A stretch of DNA of 64,000 nt from Xanthoparmelia taractica (Eukaryota; Ascomycota; Lecanoromycetes; Lecanorales; Parmeliaceae). The stretch lies in assembly GCA_033085395.1 (NCBI GenBank), contig MU853195.1, positions 1 to 64,000 of the forward strand. The letters are read 5' to 3'. The position numbers and the translations under genes were made by a program. This document shows, piece by piece, positions 1 through 11,626 of this stretch. The notes beneath the pieces are model-generated. The model had not been told where the DNA came from. It did no database searches and worked only from the letters and a program-made list of their open reading frames with translations. Position 1 is the first letter of the stretch; each line of letters opens with the position of its first letter.

Positions 1-399
1 ATTAATATCTTACGCTTTAAAGACGATTAAAGAAAGATATTAAGATAAAGCTAAATAATAAATATCTTACTCGCGCGAACTTCTCCGAGTAATTTCGTTA
101 TTGAATTATAGCTATAGATATCTTATTTGCTATTATCGATAATCTAGAGATATTATAAATCTTTCGTTATCTTAATTCTCTTATAAATATAGATTCTATA
201 TTTATAATTAAAAATCGATTACTTTCTAAACTTAAAGAGATTAAGTTAAGTCTATAATTTATATCTATTATATATTATTCGCTAATCGAGAATCTAATTC
301 GACTTAATTTATTATATTTATTAATATTTAATATAATATAAGTTAAGAATCTAAATCTAAGAGTACGTAATTATTAATAGTTATATAAAGATACGAGTC

Positions 400-1290
400 G
401 AAAAGATCTAAAATGGTCTGGGATATGAAGTGTCGATATTATATCATAATATGATATGATATTAAGATTATATCATTTGATTTTTATGAAATAATCTGGA
501 AAACGTGCTGATATGATGGAATGGTCTAGGAAATTTCTAATATATGTAGAGATATTCTATTATATGCAGGGATATGGGAAATATACTATATATAGAAGAA
601 GTTACTCTATATAGAATCATGCGAACGTATTCTAGACTCTAGTTATTATTCTAGTTATTACTTTACTTTATTATCGTTATTATTATTACTTTACTTTACT
701 ATTATATTATTAAGCTAAGCTCTAAATAATAGAAGAAAGAGTAGAAAGAAAATAAAAGTACACGATAAATATATCTTAGAAAACGTGATATTATAAATAA
801 AATTAATGTTATTTATTAATACTTTTAGATATCTATCGTAATAACATTAGAATTAATTTATTTTACAATCGAAAAGCGAGAGAAGAATACTCTTATTATA
901 AGTATTAAGATTCTATAAGAATAAATTTATCTTATAATTAATTCTAGTAATTATTCTAATAATTATCTAAGCGTATTAAAATTTTATCGATTTAGACGCT
1001 AACACGTAGAGTTCTCAATAATCTTTTTACATTAAATAATGCTTAAGCTAATTTCGCCCTAACTTATATATTAATTTAGAATTTTCTTATCTTATTCGCC
1101 ACCTAGTATAGAAAATAATCTATATTATAAGATACCTCTATATATATTAGAAATTTTCCAGACCATTTCATGATATTAGTAATTTCTATCTTATATCTTT
1201 ATAAGTAATTTAATATAATCCCTTTATAATATCCTTTCATAATATAATATAATACGATGTGATATAAAATATCCCACTAAATATACTAGA
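400..1290. repeat. Diverged inverted repeat inside the AT-rich block
   Basis: Bases about 508-565 match the reverse complement of about 1121-1178 at most positions (roughly 10 mismatches in 58). The shared core reads approximately atggaatggtctaggaaatt. Shared words continue outward: aaagatct and tgggatat at about 402-425 against their complements at about 1260-1292. The arms therefore run to roughly 170 bp around a spacer of about 545 bp. The most likely origin is terminal or sub-terminal repeats of a RIP-mutated element, or two copies of one element in opposite orientation. Confidence 0.55.
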
Positions 1291-2487
1291 CCTTTCCGGC
1301 CCGTATATAATAAAGAGCTCGATAGTAATCTAATCACGATAACTAACGTTCTATTTTAGAAATCGAAGATAATAAGTATAAGTTAAAGCCTCGATTACGT
1401 AGAAATATATTATATTATTTTAATGTAAAAGATAGAAGACACTCGTTTAAATCTAAATATATATATATATTAATAATAAACTAATATATAACGTTTCTAA
1501 TAAATTTTAAATACTATCTTCGTACGAAGATAAAATTTATTACATCTTAATAGTTAAAAATAAAAAGCTATATCTTCGTATAAAGATATAACTTATTTAT
1601 TATAATCTTTGATATCTCGACGTAATCTCTTAAGAATTACTTATTATAAATTAATTCTATAGTTTTTAACGCTAAATCTAAGACGATAATAGAGTATAAT
1701 TAGCTTTTTCTATATTACGTTCATACGATTAAACTATTTTCGTAAAGAATACGTATTTTAATAATATATAAAGTATATAATCTCTATACGAATCGTAGAA
1801 AAGTAGATCGTAAAAAGAGTAATCTAATTTGCAAGTATATTCTTAAAGAAGAATTTAAATTATCGTAATAATCGAAAGAATTAAATTTACTTTCTAGTAA
1901 GAGACTTAATTATTTAAGCTTATTAAGACTTAATACGTTAATTTACGATACTTATTTCATATTAATAATAGTTATCAAAGCTTATCTCTTTATCGTACGC
2001 TTATTATAAAGTTAAATACGTCTATATTATTAGAATAGTTCTAGTATCGCGATTAGATCGTATAAAACGAGATTATTAATTAAGATTTAAGATAATATTT
2101 AGAAAGTCACGTAGAATACTAATCGTCGTACGATTAAAGATTAATATATAATTCTAAATAACATATTAAGTATAATTATTAATTTTATTATAGATTTAAA
2201 TTTTAAATTTCAATAATTTATCGTAATTATTTATGAATTATATAAAGTTTAAGTTAGAAATAATATATTCGTCTCTTTTACGCTTTACGTTACGAAATTA
2301 TTAATTAATAGCGTTAAGAATAAATATACGATATTAAGTAAAAAAACGATCTCTAAGATAGTTAAGTATATAAGAAAAGAAAGAATCGTATTAAGAGTAT
2401 CTCTTTATTAAATATTTAAGCTTCCGAAAATACTTTATTAATAGTTCTCGTTCGTAGCTCTAAATTATATTCTTTTCAAGCTCTTTC

Positions 2488-2628
2488 TGTCACGAACGAA
2501 TGGACGTGTAGTGGGATTGACTGCTTCCATTGTTCAAATATGCTACGAATGCTCTGAAAACTCTTCTCCGGAGCAACATTGATCCACACCGGCTTGGCAT
2601 TCGGAGAGTAGATACCAGAACCGTGACA
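2488..2628. mobile_element. 141-bp insertion with 7-bp inverted ends and 5-bp target duplication
   Basis: This GC-normal island starts TGTCACG and ends CGTGACA, a perfect 7-bp inverted repeat. It is flanked on both sides by CTTTC (2483-2487 and 2629-2633), consistent with a 5-bp target-site duplication. Ends of TG...CA with a 5-bp duplication fit a solo LTR. The short length also fits a MITE. The insert has not acquired the AT bias of the surrounding block, so it either arrived after the RIP episode or was too short or too rare to be recognised. No open reading frame is present. Confidence 0.6.
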
Positions 2629-3336
2629 CTTTCTCAATTAGTCTTCGTACGACTTTATTTATATACGCTTTAATCTTTAAACTTAAATTTAAACGTTTAA
2701 ATTTAAGCTTTTTTCTAATTCGTATTAGATCTCTAGATATAATTATAAGATCTTTCTTCTATAGCATCTTAAGTATTTATTCGTTTAAAGCTCTTCATCT
2801 ATAAAATAAGAAATATATTTATTTTCGTAAATCCTCGATATCTATTATACGATCTTGCTATAGAGCGTCTTAATCCTTTAAATAACGTTATAGCGTATAA
2901 ATATTAATCTTAATATCATGATTATTAGCTAGTTAATCGACGATCTTCGATTGCTTTTATTTTTGTACGTAAAGTCGATTAAGAATCTTATCTTTAAAGT
3001 TATTTAAGCCTTTCGATAGGGGATTAATAGATATATTATAGATAGGTGGGGTAAGAAGTAGAAGAAGGAAAAAAAAGTTGGAAAATTAATTATGTCGGAG
3101 TGTCAGCCCTCGTCCGCCGTAGGCTGCTCTAAACGCCACTTCTAAGACTAGCAAACTTTTAATCGTGTGAACAGCACGAATCACCACTTATTTGCATGAA
3201 CATCAATTGTCCTCTTCCTTTACTATCCATAACCAGCACCGGCTTGCTGTTGCTCATGGCATTGTCGTCACTCGTTCATCTGTATCATCGAGTACATCAA
3301 TCTATGAGAGCTGTGAATATTACTGCATTATGAGCA

Positions 3337-4340
3337 ATGGTAAGTCGCCCCCTCTCGTGCAGCCTCGTATGGAAGCAACCAGCTATCTGGAAATACGAAC
3401 CTACGCCAGCTGACAGCATTACTAACAGGGGTGTTGTCATTCCACTGCCCGCGATGAACAGGATTCATCGCCCTATTCTCCCTCGAATGCCCACGGCGAC
3501 TCCTCCTCACGTGCCATCACTTCCGCCCCCACGCAGCAAGTGCCCGGCACTTCCAGTCCACGCACTTCTTCTCAGACCCCCGAGATTTCACAGCGCGGTC
3601 GGACGCGGAGAAATCTAGCGTTAGGGGAACAGTTCAACGCACCATTACGGCCCCATGTATGGACGGCGAAGAAGCAATGGAATCGGTCGCAGCTGGACAG
3701 AGAGAGGCAAGAGTTTTTCGATACGAGGGTTACGGGCCGTGCAGAGATATGGGCAACATTAAAGGTCGTGGTTGGGCTTCTGGCGGACGGCGACATTACT
3801 ACGGCACAGAGCATATTGGACGCCGCAGCTATTACGGTACCTACCGGCGATCTCAAGAATGGCGCATATGACGAGATAGGAAACCTGTATCAGATACCCG
3901 AGCATGTGATTAGCGATCCTCAAAATGTGGTATTGGACTCGCAAGAGGAGGTTAAGAAAGGGGAACTTTCCAACGAGGCAACAGATGACGACGACGAGAT
4001 TGAAAGGAAAAGAGAAGAGAAGGGCAAGTCGGTGCTTAAGACTGGCGATACCATCAAAATCAGGGCAAGGCTTAGTGATAGAGGAGGGCCTGATGTTGTC
4101 ATTCCATTGGGCAAAGATCAGGCCGTAAGGATGTTGGTGAGAAGGGTCCAGGAGGAGGCCAATGTGAGGACAGAGTCTTGCGTCTCGCTAACGCGCACAT
4201 GCTGACATTGCCGATAGATGACTGGGAAAGAAAAAGTGAAAATCGCATATATGGGCAAAATCCTCAAAGATGGGGAGACTTTACAGGCGCAGGGTTGGCG
4301 CGAGGGTCATGTCGTCAACGCGTTGGTATTTAATGTATAA
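3337..4340 (+). CDS. UBTD-type ubiquitin domain-containing protein
   Basis: Proposed exons are 3337-3339, 3429-4163 and 4218-4340, giving 286 aa. The first exon is only the ATG: the donor gtaagt follows directly and the acceptor ttactaacag precedes GGG TGT TGT, giving the N-terminus MGCC. Gly2 followed by two Cys is the N-myristoylation/palmitoylation signal typical of this family, implying membrane anchoring (inference). An acidic-flanked DC-UbP N-terminal domain spans roughly residues 40-120 (motif RPHVWTAKKQWNRSQLDRER). A ubiquitin-like fold fills the C-terminal third and ends in ALVFNV. Homologues bind ubiquitin-conjugating enzymes or regulate protein turnover. The gene sits directly beside the RIP-like block. 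The family call is firm; the one-codon exon is inferred from phase and the conserved N-terminus. Confidence 0.85.
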
Positions 4341-5023
4341 TGGTGCCTCTCACGATGATATATGTGTTCTAGAGTGATATTTGGAAGAGCCAGAAAGATC
4401 TGAGTGCTTTTGTATCTATATTGCACCTGACAATGCCCTGGGATTACTGTTATCCTTAGACATCATGTGTTTCGCATTTTACAGTAATCCATAGGCACTG
4501 TGAGAAACAATGATTCTCTAAGTCTTGAATTGTAAAGAGACCAATATATTAAAATATGTATATGTAAGTAGAAGAGAGACGATCAATAGTGCATGCATGA
4601 TACGAAACGTTTTTTGAAAAGCGTACTTGGTACTAAGTAAGATTACTTTCGTACCTGAGGTAAAATTAATAATAATATTATTGCTGAGGTGTCGGCTCTT
4701 GACCGCGGCCGCTAAAATCCCAGCATCTGCAAACCTCCATGTAAGCAAGACCTACAGATGCACTCTTGATTATATTACGGCCATCTCCACACGCTCGCTA
4801 CCAAATCATCGACTGCAAAATCACTCCCTCAGATATCCCTTGACCCTCTCTTCCAATTCATTCCTCAGTAAATTTGGCAGCTATCACGGGACTGTTAGCA
4901 GTAGCATTCAGGTTGCGCCAGAGCGAAGTGCATACACTCTGGACTAGATGAGAGGCATAACAGAACGTCTGAGCATGGGGGGAAGAGGTCTCCACGCTCT
5001 ATTTCCCTGACCCAACCTTTGCT
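4341..5023. other. Intergenic region between the UBTD-type gene and cch1
   Basis: It holds the 3' end of the ubiquitin-domain gene and the promoter and 5' leader of cch1. There are short AT-rich patches around 4530-4690. I see no further gene. Confidence 0.6.
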
Positions 5024-8000
5024 ATGGCATCAGACCGCTCTTCCTCTCACAATGACCGACGACGCCAATCCATACCATTGCAGGATCTATCACGAACGCC
5101 CGATCAGACTCCTGATAGTAACGAAGGATGGAGCCCTGGCAGGACTTCAAGGAGAAGTACCCGGACACTCCTGGGCCATCGTCAATCATTCAGCGGGAGA
5201 GTCAATACAGCCTACGAACGGGTCGACGAGGGTTCTCCACCTGCTCCTACATCCGAGAGTTCGGGCCTGCCTCACGTTACGACACCCAGGAACGCTCACC
5301 AACCACCTATACCTTACGAGGATGGAGAGATCTCACCGGTCAATGCGGAAAATTTTCAGGCGGCGATGGGATCCGTTGGTCTCAGCTTTGAGCCTCCGGG
5401 GCCCTCTAGGCCACCGCCTGGGAAGAGGAGAAGCACGTTGAATGTGATCACCGAAAATGATGCGGCATCTACGTATTCATTACCTACATCTCATCCGATT
5501 GATGAGGCTGAGCAGGATACATACTTTTCCCCGCAAGACACCGATAGTACACCTCTGACCGACTCAAGGTTTCTGCAGCCTATTGCTGGCGCAAGAGAAC
5601 CCGGACCAGGCCTCCGTGCACCACCACCCAGTCTTGGCCATAGTAGGTCAGGTTCTCGACTTGGTGATGATTTGCCGCACATGGAGGCTGGATTTGGTAG
5701 ACCCGCCTCAACCATGAGCATGAAGTCTCTAAGCCCATCGTCAGCATCCAATCCTTTATCAAGAGCTGGAACCATCTTGAGGAAAGCATCTCAGCGAGTT
5801 GTCAATCTTAGCAACGAGCCGGATACTATAGAAAATAGCTTGCGTCGTGAGCGTTCGATCAGAGAGGCCCGGATGGAGGAACCACCAACTTTTCCAGCTA
5901 TGCAAGAATATGCTCATGATGAAAGACCAAGCCCTCCTCCAGAGAAAGACCAACTATCAGCATCCACAAACGAACCATCTCAGCCGCAGCCAAATCCACT
6001 CAAAGGGAAGTCTCTTGGCATATTTTCTCCGGACAATTGGATACGTCTGAAGCTCTGCGAGATGCTTGTGCATCCAACCACCGAGCCCGTGATACTGATT
6101 CTCATTGTCGTGCAGACCATACTCCTGGCTATCGACTCAGCGAGACCTATGGAGTATACTGGGAAGGAAAAGCCCAAGGCGTGGCAAGCTTCATGGATCA
6201 ATTTCGCCCTGCTTGCCCTTTTTATTATTTACACCCTAGAAATAATAGCACGAATTGTTGTTTCTGGTCTGATAAAGAATGCCGATGAGTACAGTACTCT
6301 TGACACCGCACGTGGCTTAAGAGCGGCTGTTAGTGATAGGGTCCGGACTTTCTTTGCTCCTCAAAGACATACCACGATAAAGGACGGGGCGAAACAAGCG
6401 GAACAGCAGCCATCGATACTCCGCTCATTTACAGGAGCGCAACTGCATGTTGACCAACCAGGCCACTCACGTCAACAGCAAAGGGTTCGCTTGGCTCGAC
6501 GAGCGTTCCTCCGCCATGGCTTCAATCGTCTGGATTTTGTGGCAGTTGTATCATTCTGGATCATGCTTGTCCTTTCCGTGATGAAGGTCGAGGGTAACCG
6601 TCACTTGTTCCTATTCCGGATGTTGAGTTGTCTGCGCATCCTGAGGCTTCTCGGGCTCACCAGTGGTACATCAGTGAGTCCCCGGTGTTCAAACGTGCTG
6701 CTGAACCATACTGATTAGATCGCTCCCAGGTGATCTTGAGAAGTTTGAAGAAAGCTGCACCCATGCTGGTCAATGTTGCTTTTCTCATCGGCTTCTTTTG
6801 GCTTCTCTTCGCTATTATTGGGGTCCAGGCTTTCAAGTCATCACTCAGACGCACTTGCGTCTGGTATCAGGACGCAAGTGAAGTTCTCCGCAATCCTAGC
6901 AATACCGACGCCCGAAAGATCATCGAAAAGAGCTATGTTTTGAATGAGCAGTTCTGTGGGGGGTATGTCAGCCCTACTAACGGATCAGCAATGCCATGGC
7001 TCAAAGCAAATCTTACACAGAATGGAACTGAAAAGCACAAAGGCTACATTTGCCCCCGCAACTCACTTTGTGTGGAAGGCACAGGTCCGTACAACGGAAC
7101 AGTAAGCTTTGACAACATATTCCAGTCTCTGGAGCTGGTCTTCGTGGTCATGAGTGCGAACACTTTCTCAGATCTCCTCTATGACTGTACTAACTCGGAC
7201 TTCCTTGCCGGTGCTTTATTCTTCGCCTTTGGAATTGTCGTTATGAGTCTGTGGCTCATGAACTTGCTCGTCGCTGTCATAACATCGTCCTTTCAGGTCA
7301 TCCGAGAGGAAAGCAAAACAAGTGCATTCACAGTTGATGAAGAGGATCACTTCATTGAAGAGGAAGAAGAAACTCCAAAACTTAGTCGTCTGAAGCGGGC
7401 ATACGACAGGACGTATTGGCTTTGGATTGTGGTTATCCTGTTCGACCTGTTCGTGATGTGCCTCCGGAGTTCCGACATGAGCGAAAGCCGGCAATTGTTC
7501 ATCGATGACACGGAGACAACTGTAGCCTGCGTCTTAATTCTTGAGATCCTTTTGCGTTTCATTGCTGATTGGAGAAATTTCCACAAAAGTCAACGCAATT
7601 GGGTCGACTTAGGCCTCGCGATCATTACCGCGGTTATACAGATACCGCATATTCACAACTCAGGCGAGGCATATAATTGGCTCACATTCTTCCAAATCAT
7701 ACGGATCTACCGTGTGGTCCTCGCAGTCTCGCTCACGCGCGAACTCATCAAGAAGGTTCTGGGCAATGTCTCTGGTCTATTAAATCTAATCATATTCGTG
7801 TTCCTCATAACCTTCCTTACCGCAATCTTCGCCGTCCAAATCTTTCGCGGACAATTCCCTCTCGAGGACAGCGACAGCAACCCTATTCCTATAACATTTT
7901 CGGACATTTACAACGGCTTCATCGGCATGTATCAAGTCCTTTCTAGCGAGAATTGGACCAAAATTCTCTACAATTCAACGCAGTATGACCTGATATGGAA

Positions 8001-11000
8001 CCAAGCTTGGATAGGTGCCATATTCTTTATTTCGTGGTTCATCTTGGCAAATTTTGTCGTATTGAACATGTTTATTGCAGTCATCCAGGAAAACTTCGAC
8101 GTTTCAGAAGACGAAAAGCGCTTGCAGCAGGTCAAAGCTTTCCTCCAACAAAAGGAGCTTGGCGGCTCGTCCCAAGGCAACTTGTCGTTGTCGACTATTT
8201 TCAAGCTTGGTCGAGACAGGAGTCGACACAGGGATCCTCTCGACTTTGGTCCCGCCACTATGGAAATGCTGCTTCAGGAGGCCGTGTTTCGAGATTTCCT
8301 CGACGAGCATATGGAGCCTGTAGAGGAGTTACATGAAGATGACGACCCGATTACTGGCCGTCCAGTACGGCACGTCAAGCCTGGGCTGCTCTCGAATTTG
8401 TGGGGTAAGCTGCTCAAGATGTTCGGTGATCGGGAACCAAATCCTTTCTACTCTCGCTTGCAATTTTCCAGAGGGGACGAGGTAGATATACGGACAAGAG
8501 CCAGGGAAGTCGTCTCAGCTACCGAACAAAGAAAGCGAGCTCAGCGTCAGTATCTGCAAAGACATCCGAGATATAACTTATCTCTTTTCATCTTCAGTCC
8601 ACGCAATCCTATACGCAGATTGTGTCAGGCTATTGTTGGACCTGGTTCAGGCAGTCAACGCATTGAAGGTATTGATCCAGTCAAACCAATTTGGTATGCC
8701 TTCTCAGCGTTCATCTATGCTGCTATCGTGGCAATGGTCCTCCTGGCCTGCGTTTCGACTCCGCTTTATCAACGAGAGTATTTCATGAAGCTTGGCAAAT
8801 ACACCTCAAGAAATTGGTTCGTCTGGACCGATATGGGGTTTGCGTGCATCTTTACTCTCGAAGCTCTCATCAAGGTTGTTGCCGATGGATTCTTTTGGAC
8901 ACCGAATGCTTACTTCCGTGGCTCTTGGGGTCTCATCGACGGCCTTGTCCTGGTCACGCTTTGGATCAATGTCGTCACTTCACTCTACTGGGATGGCGCT
9001 GTTTCGCGCGCTGTCGGAGCCTTCAAAGCTCTCAGGGCTCTGAGGTTGCTAAATGTGAGCGATAGTGCGAGAGACACGTTCCACTCTGTGATCGTCTTGG
9101 GGATTTGGAAGGTCATATCTGTAAGTGAAGATCGGCCGCACGTGGACCGAGGCGGGACTAAGTGTTGTATAGGCCGCTTTTGTATCTTTAAGCTTGCTCT
9201 TTCCCTTCGCTATCTACGGCTTGAACCTTTTCAACGGGCGAATGCGAGCGTGTAACGATACAGAGACAAATATCCTTGACGACTGTGTCGGCGAGTACAA
9301 CAGCACTCCATTCAATTGGGTTGTGCTTGGGCCAAGACGAAGTGCGAATCCGTACTACAACTTCGACAACTTCGGAAGCTCCCTCAGCATTCTCTTCCAA
9401 ATTGTGTCCCAGGAAGGATGGACAGATGTGATGTGGACCGCAATGTCCTCGGGCGGTCATGGAATATCCGCAACTCAATACTACAATTCCCAGGGCAATG
9501 CTGTGTTCTTCATCGTCTTCAACCTCTTAGGATCTGTCTTCGTGCTGACCTTATTTGTCTCTGTATTTATGCGCAGTTACACGGAACAGACAGGAGTCGC
9601 ATTCTTGACGGCCGATCAGCGATCGTGGCTGGAGTTGCGAAAGCTTCTACGGCAGATCTCGCCTTCGAAGCGCCCATCAAGCAAGTCGGAATCTGGCTTT
9701 AGGGGCTGGTGCTACAGAATCGCTGTTAAGAAACATGGAAGGTGGCAAAGATTGCTTACTACGATTCTATTTCTCCATCTTGTATTGCTGATGACGGAGT
9801 TCTACCCCGAGCCTTTGTGGTGGCAGCGTTTGAGAGGTACGTGATAAAGATATCTAAGGCACATGAGTGAACTTGAATTGACCGTATTAGACTACATACT
9901 TCTGGCTTTCACGGTGGTGTACATAGCTAACGTCATTGTACGCGTCGTCGGTCTTACCTGGAAACGATTCAGGAAAAGCTCTTGGGACCTTTACTCGATT
10001 CTTTCCATCACCGGTACTGTCATCACGACACTTCTTGACCTTTCCAGATACAGGGACCACACTTACACGCAGCTCCACAAGTTATTCTTGGTATCAATTG
10101 CCCTGCTGCTCATTCCTCGAAACAATCAGCTTGACCAGCTTTTCAAGACAGCGGCGGCCTCCTTGTCTGCTATTGGCAATCTACTGGCGACATGGTTTGT
10201 GCTGTTCCTGGTGTACGCAATTGCCCTCACGCAGACCTTTGGTCTTACCAGATTCGGCGAGTCAGAGAACGGAAATATCAATTTCCGTAATGTCCCTAAG
10301 GCTCTTATCCTACTCTTTAAAATGAGCATGGGTGAAGGCTGGAACCAAATCATGGAAGATTTCGCGACCATCACTTATCCCAACTGCGTCGCTTCACCTT
10401 TGTTCTACAAAAGCGATTGTGGCGACGCCATATGGGCTCGGGCTCTCTTCATCTCTTGGAACATTTTGAGCATGTACATCTTTGTCAGTCTGTTCGTTTC
10501 ATTGATCTTCGAGAGCTTCTCGTACGTGTACCAGAGGAGCAACGGATTAGCTGTGATCAACAGGAAGGAGCTCCGCAGATTTAAACAGGCCTGGGCTACC
10601 TACGATCCTGAGGGTACCGGTTGGATATCCAAGGATGTCTTCCCTCGGTTGCTGGGAGAGCTCTCTGGCGCTTTCGAGATGCGCATTTATGCCGGCAGTG
10701 AGCAATCCGTACATCGCATCCTTGAGAACTGCGCCGTTGAGACGAGAGGCAACGAGACACCTCCGCCCGGAGTCATACACGGCATCGACCTCGCGCGGCT
10801 TAATCACGAGCTGAGCAAAATCGACGTCGTGGACATAAAGCGACGGCGAATCCGCATGGAGATATTCTTTCAGGAAATAATGGTCTCTGCCCATCCAGAC
10901 CGCGGCATCAACTTTACATCTTGTCTCATGATTCTTGCCCATTACAATGTCATTTCGGACAGCAAGTCTTTGCGGCTGGAAGAATACCTCCGCCGGCGTG

Positions 11001-11626
11001 CTCGTCTACAGCGAGTCGAAGAAGAAGTCCGCCGTTGCGTCGTCAAAGGCTTCTTTGACATGATGTTCTGGTCTCGCCAATTCAGATCGCGTCTCGATCT
11101 CCGTCATTCAGCCCGCATGGTCAATATACCGCAGTTCGCTGTGCCGGAGATCTTCGTCGACGACCAGGACGCCATCTCTCCGCAAGATCCTACCACTCCC
11201 GGACCGTTTCCAAGCGAAGGCAGTCCAAGAGGCCGTCCTTCACTCGATACTAGTGGTCTCCGACATCGCAACGACTCTGGCTCGCCATCACCATCAGATA
11301 ATGGCAGCAATGTCAGTTCGTCGCTTACTCCACAGAGGGGTCTCGGACACTCGCCGTCACCCTCCGGTGATAGTGCATACCAGTGGGATTACGATGGAGC
11401 AGGTGCTGATCGTTCCCCAGTGGCGGGAAGGAGTAGAGCCAATAGTTCGGTCGATAGGCAGAACGTGCTGGATACGTTCGATAATAGTGCTTGGGGTGAG
11501 AGTATCAGGCGGAGCTTTACGACAAGGAGGACTGGCACAAGAGCACCGGCTCCGAGTCGGACCATTACTAGAAGGAGGGGAAGTCGAAGGGGGACTCCAG
11601 ATCCGCCACATCGAGCTGAGCAATAA
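5024..11626 (+). CDS. CCH1: Cch1 high-affinity calcium channel, alpha-1 subunit
   Basis: Proposed exons are 5024-6673, 6730-9120, 9173-9836 and 9891-11626, giving 2145 aa. The protein has four ion-channel repeats of six membrane segments, each with an S4-like helix (e.g. FRMLSCLRILRLLGL) and a pore loop. Pore-loop residues at the selectivity position read Asn (VMSANTFSDLL), Glu (LSSENWTK), Glu (VSQEGWTDV) and Glu (MGEGWNQI). The first about 340 residues are a Ser/Pro-rich cytoplasmic tail. After repeat IV comes an EF-hand-like segment (about residue 1800, YDPEGTGWISKDV) and a Ser/Pro-rich C-terminus. In fungi Cch1 works with Mid1 in the plasma membrane for store- and stress-triggered calcium entry; Mid1 is not in this window. 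The last exon does not begin at the ATG at 9863: splicing to the AG at 9889-9890 restores the family-typical LRDYILLAF. Confidence 0.95.

Larger units (their letters stand above)
1..3050. repeat. AT-rich, RIP-like degenerate repeat block
   Basis: The block is dominated by TpA/ApT-rich sequence with stop codons in every frame and no open reading frame of note. Composition changes sharply to normal at about 3050. This is the usual look of a repeat mutated by RIP in Pezizomycotina (established knowledge), so it is probably a dead transposon or several nested ones. I cannot name the element because no coding homology survives. A diverged inverted repeat (about 400-575 versus 1120-1290) and one GC-normal insertion (2488-2628) lie inside it. 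Confidence 0.8.

Noticed and set aside
9863..9890. ATG at 9863 as the start of a separate channel gene
   Set aside because: Splicing from 9836 to 9891 keeps the channel frame and restores the family sequence LRDYILLAF. Four channel repeats require the two parts to be one protein.
10547..10942. 131-codon antisense frame within cch1
   Set aside because: It lies opposite conserved channel coding sequence and has no independent support.
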